Shown here: one piece after another, positions 54,301 to 64,000 of the stretch
Layout: the number at the start of each line of letters is the position of its first letter
Position numbering within the stretch: the first letter of the stretch is position 1
Assembly (NCBI RefSeq): GCF_009389715.1
Contig: NC_052394.1
Location: 21,268,899-21,332,898 of the forward strand
Source: Phoenix dactylifera
Taxonomy: Eukaryota > Streptophyta > Magnoliopsida > Arecales > Arecaceae
Length of the DNA stretch: 64,000 nucleotides
Direction of reading: 5' to 3'
Position numbers and translations under genes: made by a program
Notes under the pieces: model-generated
The model's database searches: none
What the model was told of the DNA's origin: nothing
What the model saw: only the letters and a program-made list of their open reading frames with translations

Positions 54301-57300
54301 GAAAATGTTCCATACAAAGAAAACAGTCATTCAACAGAGAACACTGGTCTAAAAAAGACACATCCAATCAATAAATAAAATTACAAATACAAGCCGTTTT
54401 AGGGGGAGAAAGTAACATAACATGTTATGCCCTTATAAATCACTGGGTTGAAATACGTAGGAATGCATGACCAAGGTTTTAAATCCCATAGGATGGGACT
54501 ATCCCGGTTTTCCCATAGAATGGGACGCACCGCCGTCCCGCCCCATCCCGACACTTGGGATAGGGGATGTCCCAAGATGTGCAGATCGGGATGCTTGGAC
54601 GATGGTGGGATGGTCCTATCCCAACACATGGGATGGCACCCCATCCCAGTGTGCTGCTAGACATCCCGCCGGACTTGAATCCTTGTGTACGACAACTTAA
54701 GATAGCAATCTCTATAGCTAAAGGGAGAATATACAAAACTATTTAACTAAGGTGGAGTTAATGAATCCATTCTGTATCTATAGGTATGTACCACATGTTG
54801 AGGACTAGAAATCACTTTAATGCAAGTTACTTGTCAGATCTGGCAATGAGACCGGAGTGAGGCAAAACTACCAGACAAAACTAGAAGTATGTCAGTCAAA
54901 ATGAAGTTTCACACAGGCACTGATAAGAAGAATGTTTTTAATGGCATTCATTAGCCCTAGCCAGCAATAATCTAGTAAATAGAACAATAAGATTTAGGCA
55001 GAATGCCCGAAAAGAGAAGCGAGAAATGAAAACTACCTAGCCGAGAGTAAAGAGAAAAGAGCTAAAAACAACCACTACTACAGCGGATATGACCCCATCA
55101 ATACAGCACATGATGCTTTTAGTCCATAGCCGAATGATGGAAGAGGTTCTGACAAATGTTCAGTTTGTTAATCACGAACATCTTGGTTTATTCCCTTTTT
55201 CTTTAAGAAAAATGTAGTTAATGACAATAGTTAGATATAGCCAGCAGCAATCTAGTAAATAGAAGGAATAGATTGAGGCAGAAGGCCTGAAAAGAGAAGG
55301 GAGAACCAAAAACTGCCTAGGTGAGAGAAAAGAGAAAAGAGTTATAAAATGACTGCTACTAAAGAGGAAATGGCCCTATCAACATAGAACATAATGCTTT
55401 TAGTCCATACTCCATAGCATAAAGATGCTTTTAGTCCGTTTATGATAAATGTTCAGTTTGTTACATCTTGATTTATTACTTTTTTTTCTTAGGAGGCATA
55501 GCTTCTTTTGGAAACAGATTATTGTATTATGCAGTCTAATAAGCATAGTTAAGAGTGGACATTTCTTTTTTTTATTTTTAAATCGCAATCATGAAACAAG
55601 GAAACAGAAGATGCTTTAAATATGACATCCAGATCTTGTACCTGTTATAAATTGTATACCAGTACAAAATAGATGATTGAGCACCAGAAACTTCTGGAAT
55701 TTACACAAAATTGAAAAAGAAAAAAGTAACTTGGGTCAATGAGTAAACCTACAGTTTGAGAATGCAAGTAGCAGATTAGAAATATAACCTAAAAAAGGGG
55801 CAGAAGAGAAAAGTTGCTAACATTTGTTTGTCTTAACGATTTAGTGGACAAAAATGAAGTTACAAATCCATGAGACATTAAAATGTAAAAAGGTAAGTCA
55901 TTGTCTATACCCATCAAAAAATAAATTAGTTGCAGTTCTGAAAGGGATATGCCTGCGAAGTTCAGTTGCCTACGGACAGAAGAAAGGAAAGGGCATTTTG
56001 ATTCATCTATTAGAACCCTGACTCCATCTTAGAATATAAGTTTTAGAGAAGCAGAAGAAAAGATCAAATTGTCTGAAAGAAAAAAACAGGTGATTGAATA
56101 ATCAAGAATTCATGATCTAGTAGTTTAATTAACAGAAGAGGTATGGAAGCAATATATAGAGTATATGATTGTGTTACCATTTTCCAACATTAGCTTATGA
56201 AATATTTGATAAGCAACAGATTAGAGATTCTAAATTGAAGTACTTTCTTATTTCAAAATACACAAATATGAAATTACATAAGAAACATCTTGCAGAAAGA
56301 TGGTCCAACAACATAAATATCCAATATAGGTGAACTGATTAAATCTTAAAGTAGGGATCAAGAAAATAAGGAAACGAAACCAACCTGAAGATCAAATTCT
56401 GTTCTCTGTAACATATCCCTGTCAGCTCTTGACAGTATAAATGTCATGTCATCGCTCTGCACTGCATTTGTTCTGAAAATAAACAACATAATATGGGTTA
56501 CAGAGAGAACATTCTAGATAGTAACAAGAGAGATGAAACAGATACAACTTATATTAGCAGCTTGAAGTGACACTTATGTGCAATAAAAAATAAAATACAA
56601 CTTCATTGTCAGCAATCAGTAGACATTAGCGTCCAGATCATTGACAGTTTAAATTTGTTACAATTTATCAATATAAAACAAGATAGATGCATGCATCAAT
56701 ATTGGCCGTCTAACATAGATGCTAAAAGGCTGTGTTGTTTCCCTACTTATTATAACCCGAGAGAAATAATACCAAGGACTGAAGTTTTGGCTGAAGCCAA
56801 CCAAGGACCGAACGTTTGGCTGAAGCCAATTCATTTCAGTTAAAATGGACTGGTTTCAGTTTCATCCTAGGACAATCCACAAGGGACCAGGTTTTTCTAG
56901 TTTTGGTCTCTTTTGGCCATTTTTGGCCAAAACTAACCGAATTTGTCGAAGCTAACTAGAAATAGACTTTTACGGTTGTTTGGGGACCTATAGGATAGTT
57001 TTTTTCTCTTGTTTAACAGAAATTTGGGAGACAACAAGGATGGTTAATGTCACCTCACCCTCACCCACTCGGTTTCTTTTGTAAGCAGGCTGGTGGGAGA
57101 CAGGAAGATCCTTAATCATCCCTCTCAGATTTCAAGAGCAAGTCGCTCAACACCCTTCCCTTTGTGATTCCTCTCCCCATCAGAATGGACACTATTTGTG
57201 CCTCACTATTAACCTCATGCCCATCAATACTCCCAACTGCCGTAATGATGATGATGATGATCATCATCATTATTTACATGACCCACCTTGCAATAGTATG

Positions 57301-60300
57301 TGATACTGTTTCAATAAATATAACTAATTTTATACAGTCATTTTCTTGGTACGATATGCTTAATTAGGCTGCATTTGATATTGATCCTATCTTGGGATAT
57401 GTTTAATACATTTACCTAAGATATAATTAAATTCCAGTCTTGAACTACCCAAACCACAGTTACGGTGCTTCATAAATAATGTAAAATAACTCGCTTTGAT
57501 TTCTTTTATCCTTCCTTTTTTTGGATTTATTTTTTATTTTTTTCACCAAACTCTGAAACTCAGAGCTAAACCATCAAAACAACAAATCCAACACTCCACC
57601 ACAGAGGCCAAAATACAGAATCCTTGAATAATGCAGGTTTTACAGAAATACTTGTTTGGATTGCAATATAAAAAGGTCTAATATTTAACATTTGTCCACA
57701 ACAAATGAAATATAAGATCTAAGAAATACCTGGGGGACCCTTTCCTAACCAAACAAGCTAAAAATAACAGCCTCAATAATGCTGTGATGCCATCCTCCAT
57801 CCTTCTCATTTTTTATTCTTCTTTTCTTTTGTACAGCTAACTGAATTCTCACCCTCTAATGCCAAATTAACTTGAATCCTAACTCTGAATAATATTCTCG
57901 AAGCCCCAAACTGATCATCAAGGGAAGACAACACTAGATGAGGACCAATGTTTTTATAGATACGAGATATTAAAACATTTGATGTCATCATCTCATAAGA
58001 ACCGAATCCACTAAGAAAAGCAAATTAAAAGTCAACAAAATCCCTGACAACAGATTGACACCCAATCACACAGGACAGGACAGGAGGACTTTGAAGCCAT
58101 CAAGACAAGAGAGGCAGAGAGAGAGAGAGAGGTTTAGTCATGCTTTTCAAATCTAATTTCGATTTCTTATTCACTTCTCTCACATAGACTGTATCTTCCA
58201 ATATCATTTTCACTCAGGTCATTGACGAAGAAATCCGAATCTACTATCTCTGCTACTTCATCAAATCTACAACCAGTGATTGACTTTGCTCTTTCTGTGC
58301 AGTATCTGAGAAAGTTGCCATACAACATCCAAAGGTGCTCACGTCTGGATTGACATCTTGTACCAGCACCAACCATTCTTCAAGCCATTTGTTTTATGTC
58401 CAAGTTCCCATTGTTTCACATGATTCGTATTTGTCACCAGCACCAACCCCGTTGCATACTCAAGTTTTAAGCATGGGAATGTAAACAAACATCTTTTTTA
58501 AATATAACCAGTTGGTTTAATCACATGAATGCCCATTGTTTGTTTCACGCGACCACATGAAAATATAGTTGGTTAAAATCAAGTTGCTGGTCGATATGGG
58601 AAACAAAAATAGCAAATGAAATTACAACGATTAAGATATACTAATAGAAGATGGTAAATGCTTTGAGTCTAGCCTTGTCCAGCTGGACTCAGAGCCTGAA
58701 TCCTCTCCCATTTGCGGGTCTCATATTGAGAAGAGAAAAGAGTTGTGCCCCAAGAAAAAAATGGCAATCTTCCACTGTGCTAGTACCGGACTCTGAACCG
58801 GTTGCCAGGCGGCACGGATCGGTACGGGTCCGCGTTGTGCTATGCCGGGCCTGTACCGACGCTATAGAAGAGGCGGGGGAGAGGGAGAACAGGAGGAAAA
58901 GAGAGAAGGGGGAGGCCGAGAGAGGCCGGCGGAAATCCAGCAGAGGGTTAGGGAGTAGCCGTGCGGAGGAGGCGGAGCCGCGATGTGGAGGAGGCAGAGC
59001 CGCGCGACAGCTCCCCAGCCTCCGTCGGCCAACCTCCACCTTTCTCTCTCTTCCTTCCTCTCCCTCCCTCCCCTGCTCGCTCTCTCTCTCTTTCTCTTTT
59101 TCCTTCTTCTCCCCCTCCGTCGCTAGTCTCGTTTTCGTTGCCATAACCATCTCGGTCCACCGCCGGTATAGTTCGGGATGCCCCAAACCGGGCGATTCGG
59201 GACGATTCCGCCAACCATGGAGTCTTCATTGAGAAAGAAAAATACCAAACCATTATTTCTAAAAAGAAAAATAAGAAAGAGTCATGCTACCGAAAAACTC
59301 TACAGAAAAGAGAACCCCCAGTCACACCAACTATTTGTCCCCTTTCCTAAAAATTTGAAACTTTTTACTATTAACTTACAGATCTTATTTTAATGGCATC
59401 ATACTGCTTGAGAAAAAATATATGTTTCCCATCTTGCATAAGCTCCATAGAAAAAAATTTGCATGCCCGTTGCACATATGCTAAACTCTAGTATGAGTTC
59501 ATGAAAATATGAAATTACATAAGGTTGTGAAGTAACTAAGCCCACTGTTGTCACAAGGGACCACCCAACCAGATACCCAATTGCCAACTCGACACTAGTA
59601 GGTAAAGCAGGCACCTGAAGTTTTAGCCTAAGCACTGCCTAGTAGGGGAATAAACATGCTAAACACAAGCAAGCCGTATTTGCTTGAGCCCAGCCCAAGA
59701 TCCCACACACCCATCTTGAGTTTCAACCATATTCTTATGTAATCTGAATTTTTTGTCAAAATTAGCTTTTATGAGAATGTGTAGCAAATGCTGGCATCAA
59801 AACACATTTTTGCATATCATGCTGACTACGGTGCAACATGACATGACAGGCACCAAATCAAAAAGATTCTATCAGCACTGCCTATAAACAAATTTCATGC
59901 TTATGCACCTACAAGCCAATCTTTCAATAAGCACATTATAGCATAAAGATATATATAGGATGAATATATCCATCAACATGGAAACATAATTACAAAACTC
60001 AAACAGAACTTTCCCAAACATGAAGCTTTTTTCTGCAGTCTTCCATCCCTCAGGTCTCACTTGGGGACTGCACTTGCATGTCACTCGCAATATAAAGTGC
60101 AAAATGAATAAAAATATTTTTTAAATTGCTCACCATGGAAAGACAGTTAAAAAGAAACCAAGGAGCAAGGTTTGCCTACAAAAACAGTTGTATGTAAGCA
60201 TTTCTACTGAGGCAGTTCCAACTACATGGATAACAATTAACAGCATTGGTAAAAAGATGCAATGCCTTTCAATATCACCAGAAGCCTAAAACTACTGGCA

Positions 60301-60512
60301 ATACATAATATAAGGGAAAATTAGAAATTAACAGTACATAATTTTTGGTAAAATATTACGTCATATAATTGACTAACGAAACAAGAACAGCATGTGGAAA
60401 GAGTTTCAGTATAGCACACACCCATCATCAGCAACACTAGAAGAAGCCAACTTCACAGGAAGCAATGGATGCGCGATTGTCAACCAAAATCTGTACGTTT
60501 CAGAGGATGCCA
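40571..60512 (-). CDS. SIZ1: E3 SUMO-protein ligase SIZ1, last ten exons (5' end beyond window)
   Basis: SIZ1 joins SUMO to nuclear targets and controls phosphate, heat, cold and salicylic-acid responses. Exons (minus): 60512-60422, 56472-56385, 54294-54219, 51528-51455, 51204-51097, 43942-43781, 42742-42638, 42552-42472, 42392-41195, 40713-40571; phases join throughout, giving 707 residues and one stop. Seen: PINIT-type region ([44 protein letters not shown]), [19 protein letters not shown], the SP-RING ([20 protein letters not shown] then [16 protein letters not shown]), DGSWRVK, and a SUMO-interacting motif [11 protein letters not shown] (about 41845-41877). The SAP and PHD exons (about 165 residues in relatives) were not found up to 64,000. 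Odd: the first visible exon reads [11 protein letters not shown] where relatives have a RADPFW-like string. Introns of 7.2 and 3.9 kb are packed with mobile DNA. Confidence 0.93.
44160..44460. repeat. 'GGTAC' palindrome-rich dispersed repeat in SIZ1 intron
   Basis: Dense variants of GTACC, GGTAC and CATACC on both strands. It resembles the better-preserved inverted-repeat element at 50,691-50,912. Confidence 0.45.
44710..45240. repeat. Dispersed repeat with 300-base polypyrimidine core
   Basis: Left edge reads AAGGTTTTAAATCC then GGGATG/CCCATCCC-rich text, and the right edge GGGACAGGATGG and TATCCCGTCC. The core (about 44,830-45,125) is almost pure C/T on the plus strand. The edge text matches the segment at 54,474-54,685, which lacks the pyrimidine core. 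The open frame across it is an artefact of base composition. Confidence 0.6.
45564..45841. repeat. 139-bp tandem duplication in SIZ1 intron
   Basis: CCATGTCAAT at 45564 and CCATATCAAT at 45703 begin two copies. Both contain AGGATAAGC, AAGACAACAT and AAAAATAGTGTCT in the same order. Divergence is roughly one base in five. Confidence 0.7.
46560..46880. repeat. 'GGTACC/CGATAC' dispersed repeat in SIZ1 intron
   Basis: Repeated GTACC-TTGGTACC and ATACGATGCCCAACCG-like text. It is a diverged member of the same family as 44,160-44,460 and 50,691-50,912. Confidence 0.35.
47830..49240 (+). pseudogene. hAT-superfamily transposase relic (DUF659 type)
   Basis: Successive frames read [39 protein letters not shown] then [34 protein letters not shown], a [14 protein letters not shown] string, and further on [10 protein letters not shown] and HFIYNHT. 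The pattern (C-P-x-EVR-x-F; W-x-x-YG-x-x-x-x-DGW; I-x-FL; K-S-x-D-x-S; V-x-DN) is that of plant hAT transposases with a DUF659 domain. Many stops and frame shifts, and no recognisable C-terminal dimerisation domain, make it dead. It lies on the strand opposite to SIZ1 in its 7.2-kb intron. A 16-base G run (47907-47922) lies at its left side. Confidence 0.8.
50691..50912. mobile_element. MITE-like element with imperfect terminal inverted repeats
   Basis: The left end CTTTGAAGCAAGGTCCGCTG and the inverted right end CTTCAAAGCATGGTCTGCCG match at most positions over about 28 bases. The 220-bp body is built of GGTACCGG and CCGGTACG palindromes and would fold tightly. Short length, no coding, terminal inverted repeats and several relatives nearby fit a MITE family. 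No target duplication was confirmed. Confidence 0.6.
51265..51346. repeat. Compound microsatellite (AT)n(GT)n(GA)20
   Basis: About seven AT units, thirteen GT units and twenty GA units follow each other in the short SIZ1 intron between exons 51528-51455 and 51204-51097. Confidence 0.95.
54474..54690. repeat. 'CCCATCCC/GGGATG' dispersed repeat in SIZ1 intron
   Basis: Begins CCAAGGTTTTAAATCCCATA and is full of GGGATG and CATCCC alternation. It shares its left edge and motif set with the segment at 44,710-45,240. Confidence 0.6.
54958..55490. repeat. About 280-bp tandem duplication in SIZ1 intron
   Basis: CCAGCAATAATCTAGTAAAT at 54961 and CCAGCAGCAATCTAGTAAAT at 55241 start two copies. Both run through AGGCAGAA-GCC-GAAAAGAGAAG, AAAGAGAAAAGAG, ATGCTTTTAGTCCAT and AAATGTTCAGTTTGTTA. 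Confidence 0.8.
57247..57272. repeat. Palindromic (ATG)n(ATC)n tract
   Basis: Repeated ATG units run into repeated ATC units, giving a self-complementary microsatellite in a SIZ1 intron. Confidence 0.85.
58780..59225. mobile_element. Foldback-like repeat with purine and pyrimidine arms
   Basis: Edges carry the ACCGG/GGTACGG text of the local repeat family. A purine-rich arm (about 58,872-58,950) and a pyrimidine-rich arm (about 59,019-59,118) are partly reverse-complementary (for example GGAGGCCGAGAGAGGCCGG against CCTCCGTCGGCCAACCTCC). It sits in the 3.9-kb SIZ1 intron. Long frames across it reflect composition, not a gene. Confidence 0.45.
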
Positions 60513-60519
60513 CTGTAAT

Positions 60520-63500
60520 CTAGAAGTTCTCAACCTTTCAAATTAAAGAACATAACAGAGTAATTGAATAACCAAACAGACAGGATTACAACACAACAAG
60601 ACAGATTACTGCTACTTTACATCTAAAAGAAACTGAGAAATCAAAAAAACAAAACAAGAGCATACTCTTCATCACAATATCAAAATATTAGAGGAAAATA
60701 TGAACTGAAATCATGGACAAGCTGTCTCTAGAATAATAACAACCTTTTTTCGTGTCTTAATTGATGAAAAGAAGTATGCAAAAACACAACTATACACGGA
60801 TGTTTGAAATGAAAGCCTATGAGATGATATAAGATTACCACATAAGAAGCATTATGTAGGCCACAAGAGAGTCCATGCCATTACAACACCCATTGGTGGA
60901 TCCAAGGGGAGCCACAGCACCCCCTCCCCAGCCAAACAAACAGAAAATCTTCTTCCAATTTCACATTTGACACCACAAGAAATATCAAGAATCCCTACGT
61001 AGATGGGGTTTTGCAACCTCCCCCAACACACACAGGCGCACAAAAACCCAAATTGTTCCCTTTTTTTATAATTAAGTGTTACAATGCTAGAAGGAAACAG
61101 CATTCTTTAAGCTGTTTTCAATTTGTCGGATTCCTAGACGATAAGCCTCACTCATTAAAATTTAACAGGATTCCTCCACTTCATTGCCCACTAAATCTCG
61201 TTGTCTTTAAATAGAAAGATAATAATGTCATCTAGCCATCCCAAAATTCATAGAATGATGGAATCCTGCTTTCTTACTCCTAGTTTTGGCATGTGCTCCT
61301 AACAGCCCCAATTCATCAGTTGGTACTTAATTTCATATTGGGAACCCAACTTAAGCAAGAAAGAATCTTTTAAGTTTTTGATGTATAGTTTCAACTTATA
61401 AAGAAGGGAAAATATGAAACAAGATTAAAAATTTTAAGAGAAACTTATAAACCTATAACATGATAGGAAGACATCTTTATTTCTTTGGCTTCTTTTTTTG
61501 TATGCATTCTACATTTATTTTATTAGTCTTTTTTTAGACTAAAGAATTCTGGCATGCATATTTTACAGATTAATATGATTTTGATCTATAAGTGAATAGA
61601 ATTTCTTTTGCATATGCGTGTCCATAAAACTTTATAATAATCCATGTTAAACTATTTTATTTTTAATATATAGCGCTTATAGCTTTTTACTTCCTTGAAT
61701 ATATCCTGTTGTAAATAAATTTTCACTAATGGTGCTGACTAGCACTCTCTAGAGGTCTTGACTGTTAACTGGCCTACCATCTTTTCCATTTTATATTGTA
61801 ATTATTTAAATAATTTAAATCACACTCACACAAACAACAAGAAGTCATATGCATTATGAGCACAAATTTTATTATTTTAGTATGAGATTGTAATATTGAT
61901 ATTGGTTTCCCCAAGGAAAACTTTCTGGTTCCGCCTCTGACAGCACCCTTCCAAAAATACTGACAGTACAATGACCTATAGTTATGTAACAAATGCACAG
62001 CACTCCCAAAATCAATAACATGAAAAATATGTCTGTTCTACAATGTTAATACCATCATCACAGGTCACAAGCTTTTCTCAAAGCTACTGGTTTATAACCC
62101 TAGTTGGTCCACCACATATGCTTTACCAACATTATGTCTTCAAAGTTGTAAAGTTCTTAGTCAAAGTTCTAAGAGAATTTTATCGCCAAGTGTTTCTTCG
62201 TAAACCACCATGGCAGCAACTTTCTACTCCGGCATGCTCAAGAAATATTTTCTACTTTGATCTCAAGACGTTTAAAGCACATTGGTTAGTAAGCATTCCT
62301 GGATCCAAAGTCCTGAGAAAGAGTAAAAATAATAAGGCAGTAGGAATCGGGTGTTGGATGCCCCATTTTTCCGTTTCCAAGTGGGAATGGTAAAATATAT
62401 TTGCATTGTAAATGAAACCTGGTAAAGCAGCTAACCTAACATATATACATTACAATGTTTAAATCTTCAGTGTAATGTATACATATGTTTTTTATTATGT
62501 TCTGCATATATGCAAGACTATCAATTGCATGCATAGGTTTACATATCAATGTGTGCACACATTAATGCATTGTCTTCATACAGGTTGTGAGTCCACTGTG
62601 TACCCATTTTGGGTTTCATTCCCTTAAAAGAAGTTCAACGAATGTGATATTTGGTCATCAAGTTCCATGGTAACAGAGAAAAGAATCAGTCATCAGGGCA
62701 TGTGTGAACACTAAAGAAATCAATATTTGAGAATGACTAATCCTTTTTCTACACTGCACAGCCACAACATATCCATTCATTGTTTTCAACATTTTCGGAT
62801 ATTTAGCAGACATTGTTGCTAAAGCACCTTAGATGTCACAACTTGGCACTGATCAGCTGCAGAGCAGTAGTAGAAATTTTACTTAACCATAGGCTCTTGG
62901 TCTGTCATCCAGACAGTACACCTTATTCAAAGATTTCGATCAGTAAAAACATCTATGGTATCTATTTTGACCAAACATTCTTTTAGACTGAAAATGATTC
63001 CCGAAAGGTATCTTTTTTTTTTATTGTCCTATATCAGTAGACCACCAAATTGTGGTAAGAATTGCAATGACTTCATCTTCATATGGTGTATGATAGTTGC
63101 TGAGATAAGAGGGTAGAATTGGTCCTAGCATTTAGCCTCCATAGGACATAAGATACTACTTGGTTTCCTTTTCTCTAAATTAACTTCTATAATCCATAGA
63201 CAATACTTTTATTTGTTCTTTAATATACATGTTCATATTTAAGATTTCTTATTTGAAGGTGTATAGCTCTTCTAGGTGTTGACTTTTGTCCGCTTGGCCA
63301 TGAAATCTCTTTGGGTATAATCTTTCTTGCCATGTATAAATGTCCAGCCATTTGTCACGAGCCTCCTTAGTAATGAATTATCCTTATGAAACCTTGCAGA
63401 GAATCTAGTATTGTCTTTTTATTTTGCTATCATGTTTGCCTTTCAAAGAGCAAAGGCCATCAAGCATAATATTTCACTATTTCATTGTTTTGCGTCACTC

Positions 63501-64000
63501 AAGGATCTTTCATGGCTTCCTTTAGTTTGCTAGTTTATTTAGATTTGCTCCAATTATTTGGCTTTATCTCATAAATAAACCCTTTCCACCTTCACTACTT
63601 GTATCTATTCCAATCCTTGATGGTTGTTTTCTATGTTTGTCCTCTCTACCTGAGGACTTCTCTGCATCCCGCACCTCTTTTCATGCAAAACACATCTTTC
63701 GCTAGCTACCAGACCACCCATTGCCAAACTGATTCTTTGACAGAAAGATTATACAAAGTACGAACCACCAACAATATGAAATAATACTTTGTTAGAAAAT
63801 TCGCGAAAAGCTCAAAAAGAATTTGGATCAGTAATATATATATGCATGTATAAGTAGAAACTAACAAAAGTAAAAAGTGTAGTATCATTATGGGTTGTCA
63901 TGAAGAAAGAAACACAGGAGATCCAACAGCAATTAATGAAAGCAGAACCAAACACTAGCACCAAGAAATAGTTTATGATAAATAATTTCATGAGTATCTC
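60520..64000. other. Probable SIZ1 intron; no exon recognised
   Basis: I searched the minus strand for the PHD signature (C-x-C-G, WQH-x-x-C, FYCE-x-C) and the SAP helix (LAYFRIKELKDVL) and found neither. Open frames at 62,043-62,393 and elsewhere have no family resemblance. The stretch is best read as intron leading to SIZ1 5' exons outside the window. Confidence 0.45.

Noticed and set aside
58651-59232. 193-codon plus-strand frame and 165-codon minus-strand frame
   Set aside because: Both cover the same GC-rich foldback repeat in a SIZ1 intron; low-complexity products with no homology.
62043-62393. 116-codon frame
   Set aside because: No family resemblance, no splice or codon pattern, and within a probable SIZ1 intron.

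Overview
This is plant nuclear DNA. Genes have many exons with GT/AG introns, intergenic and intron sequence is AT-rich, and retrotransposon, hAT, LINE and organelle-derived debris is plentiful. Protein-level resemblance of the SIZ1, MLO, THA8-like and kinase genes suggests a monocot, most likely a palm (oil or date palm type). That placement is inference from remembered family sequences, not a database result.

Layout. 1-960: the minus-strand promoter, first exon and start of intron 1 of a gene whose body lies left of the window. 2400-4200: a 39-bp hairpin and one copy of a GC-rich, LTR-like repeat, whose diverged inverted partner lies at about 20.9-23.05 kb. 6.3-6.85 kb: a mosaic of organelle DNA (mitochondrial cox3, a group II intron domain V-like hairpin, plastid petB, plastid atpI). 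7.6-11.6 kb: a decayed serine carboxypeptidase-like gene on the minus strand. 11.9-12.6 kb: repeat debris with a Helitron-like terminus. 13,981-17,549: an intact 15-exon MLO gene (minus, 448 aa). 18,646-18,928: a complete 283-bp TRIM retrotransposon with two identical 80-bp LTRs and a 5-bp target duplication. 25.8-27.5 kb: candidate plus-strand exons of an unrecognised gene. 27,978-28,694: an intronless THA8-like plastid PPR gene (minus). 28,904-29,306: a 5'-truncated LINE with a 14-bp target duplication. 30,616-35,228: an intact 5-exon receptor-like cytoplasmic kinase (minus, 426 aa, PBL27/RLCK-VII type). 40,571 to beyond about 60.5 kb: the last ten exons of a SIZ1-type SUMO E3 ligase (minus, 707 aa in the window). 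Its SAP and PHD exons are not visible and probably lie beyond 64,000. Its giant introns hold a hAT transposase relic, terminal-inverted-repeat elements, a foldback element and local tandem duplications.

Every recognisable protein gene is on the minus strand. MLO (powdery mildew susceptibility, calmodulin-binding membrane protein), a PBL27-like kinase (a family member acts in chitin-triggered signalling) and SIZ1 (SUMO ligase limiting salicylic-acid immunity and controlling phosphate and heat responses) are all linked to defence in other plants. Physical linkage here does not show that they work together. THA8 acts in plastid group II intron splicing and is unrelated to the other three.

Exon borders were worked out by hand from splice consensus and reading-frame continuity. 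For MLO and the kinase every phase closes to a full ORF. For SIZ1 the ten exons join in phase. No tRNA, rRNA or CRISPR array was seen.
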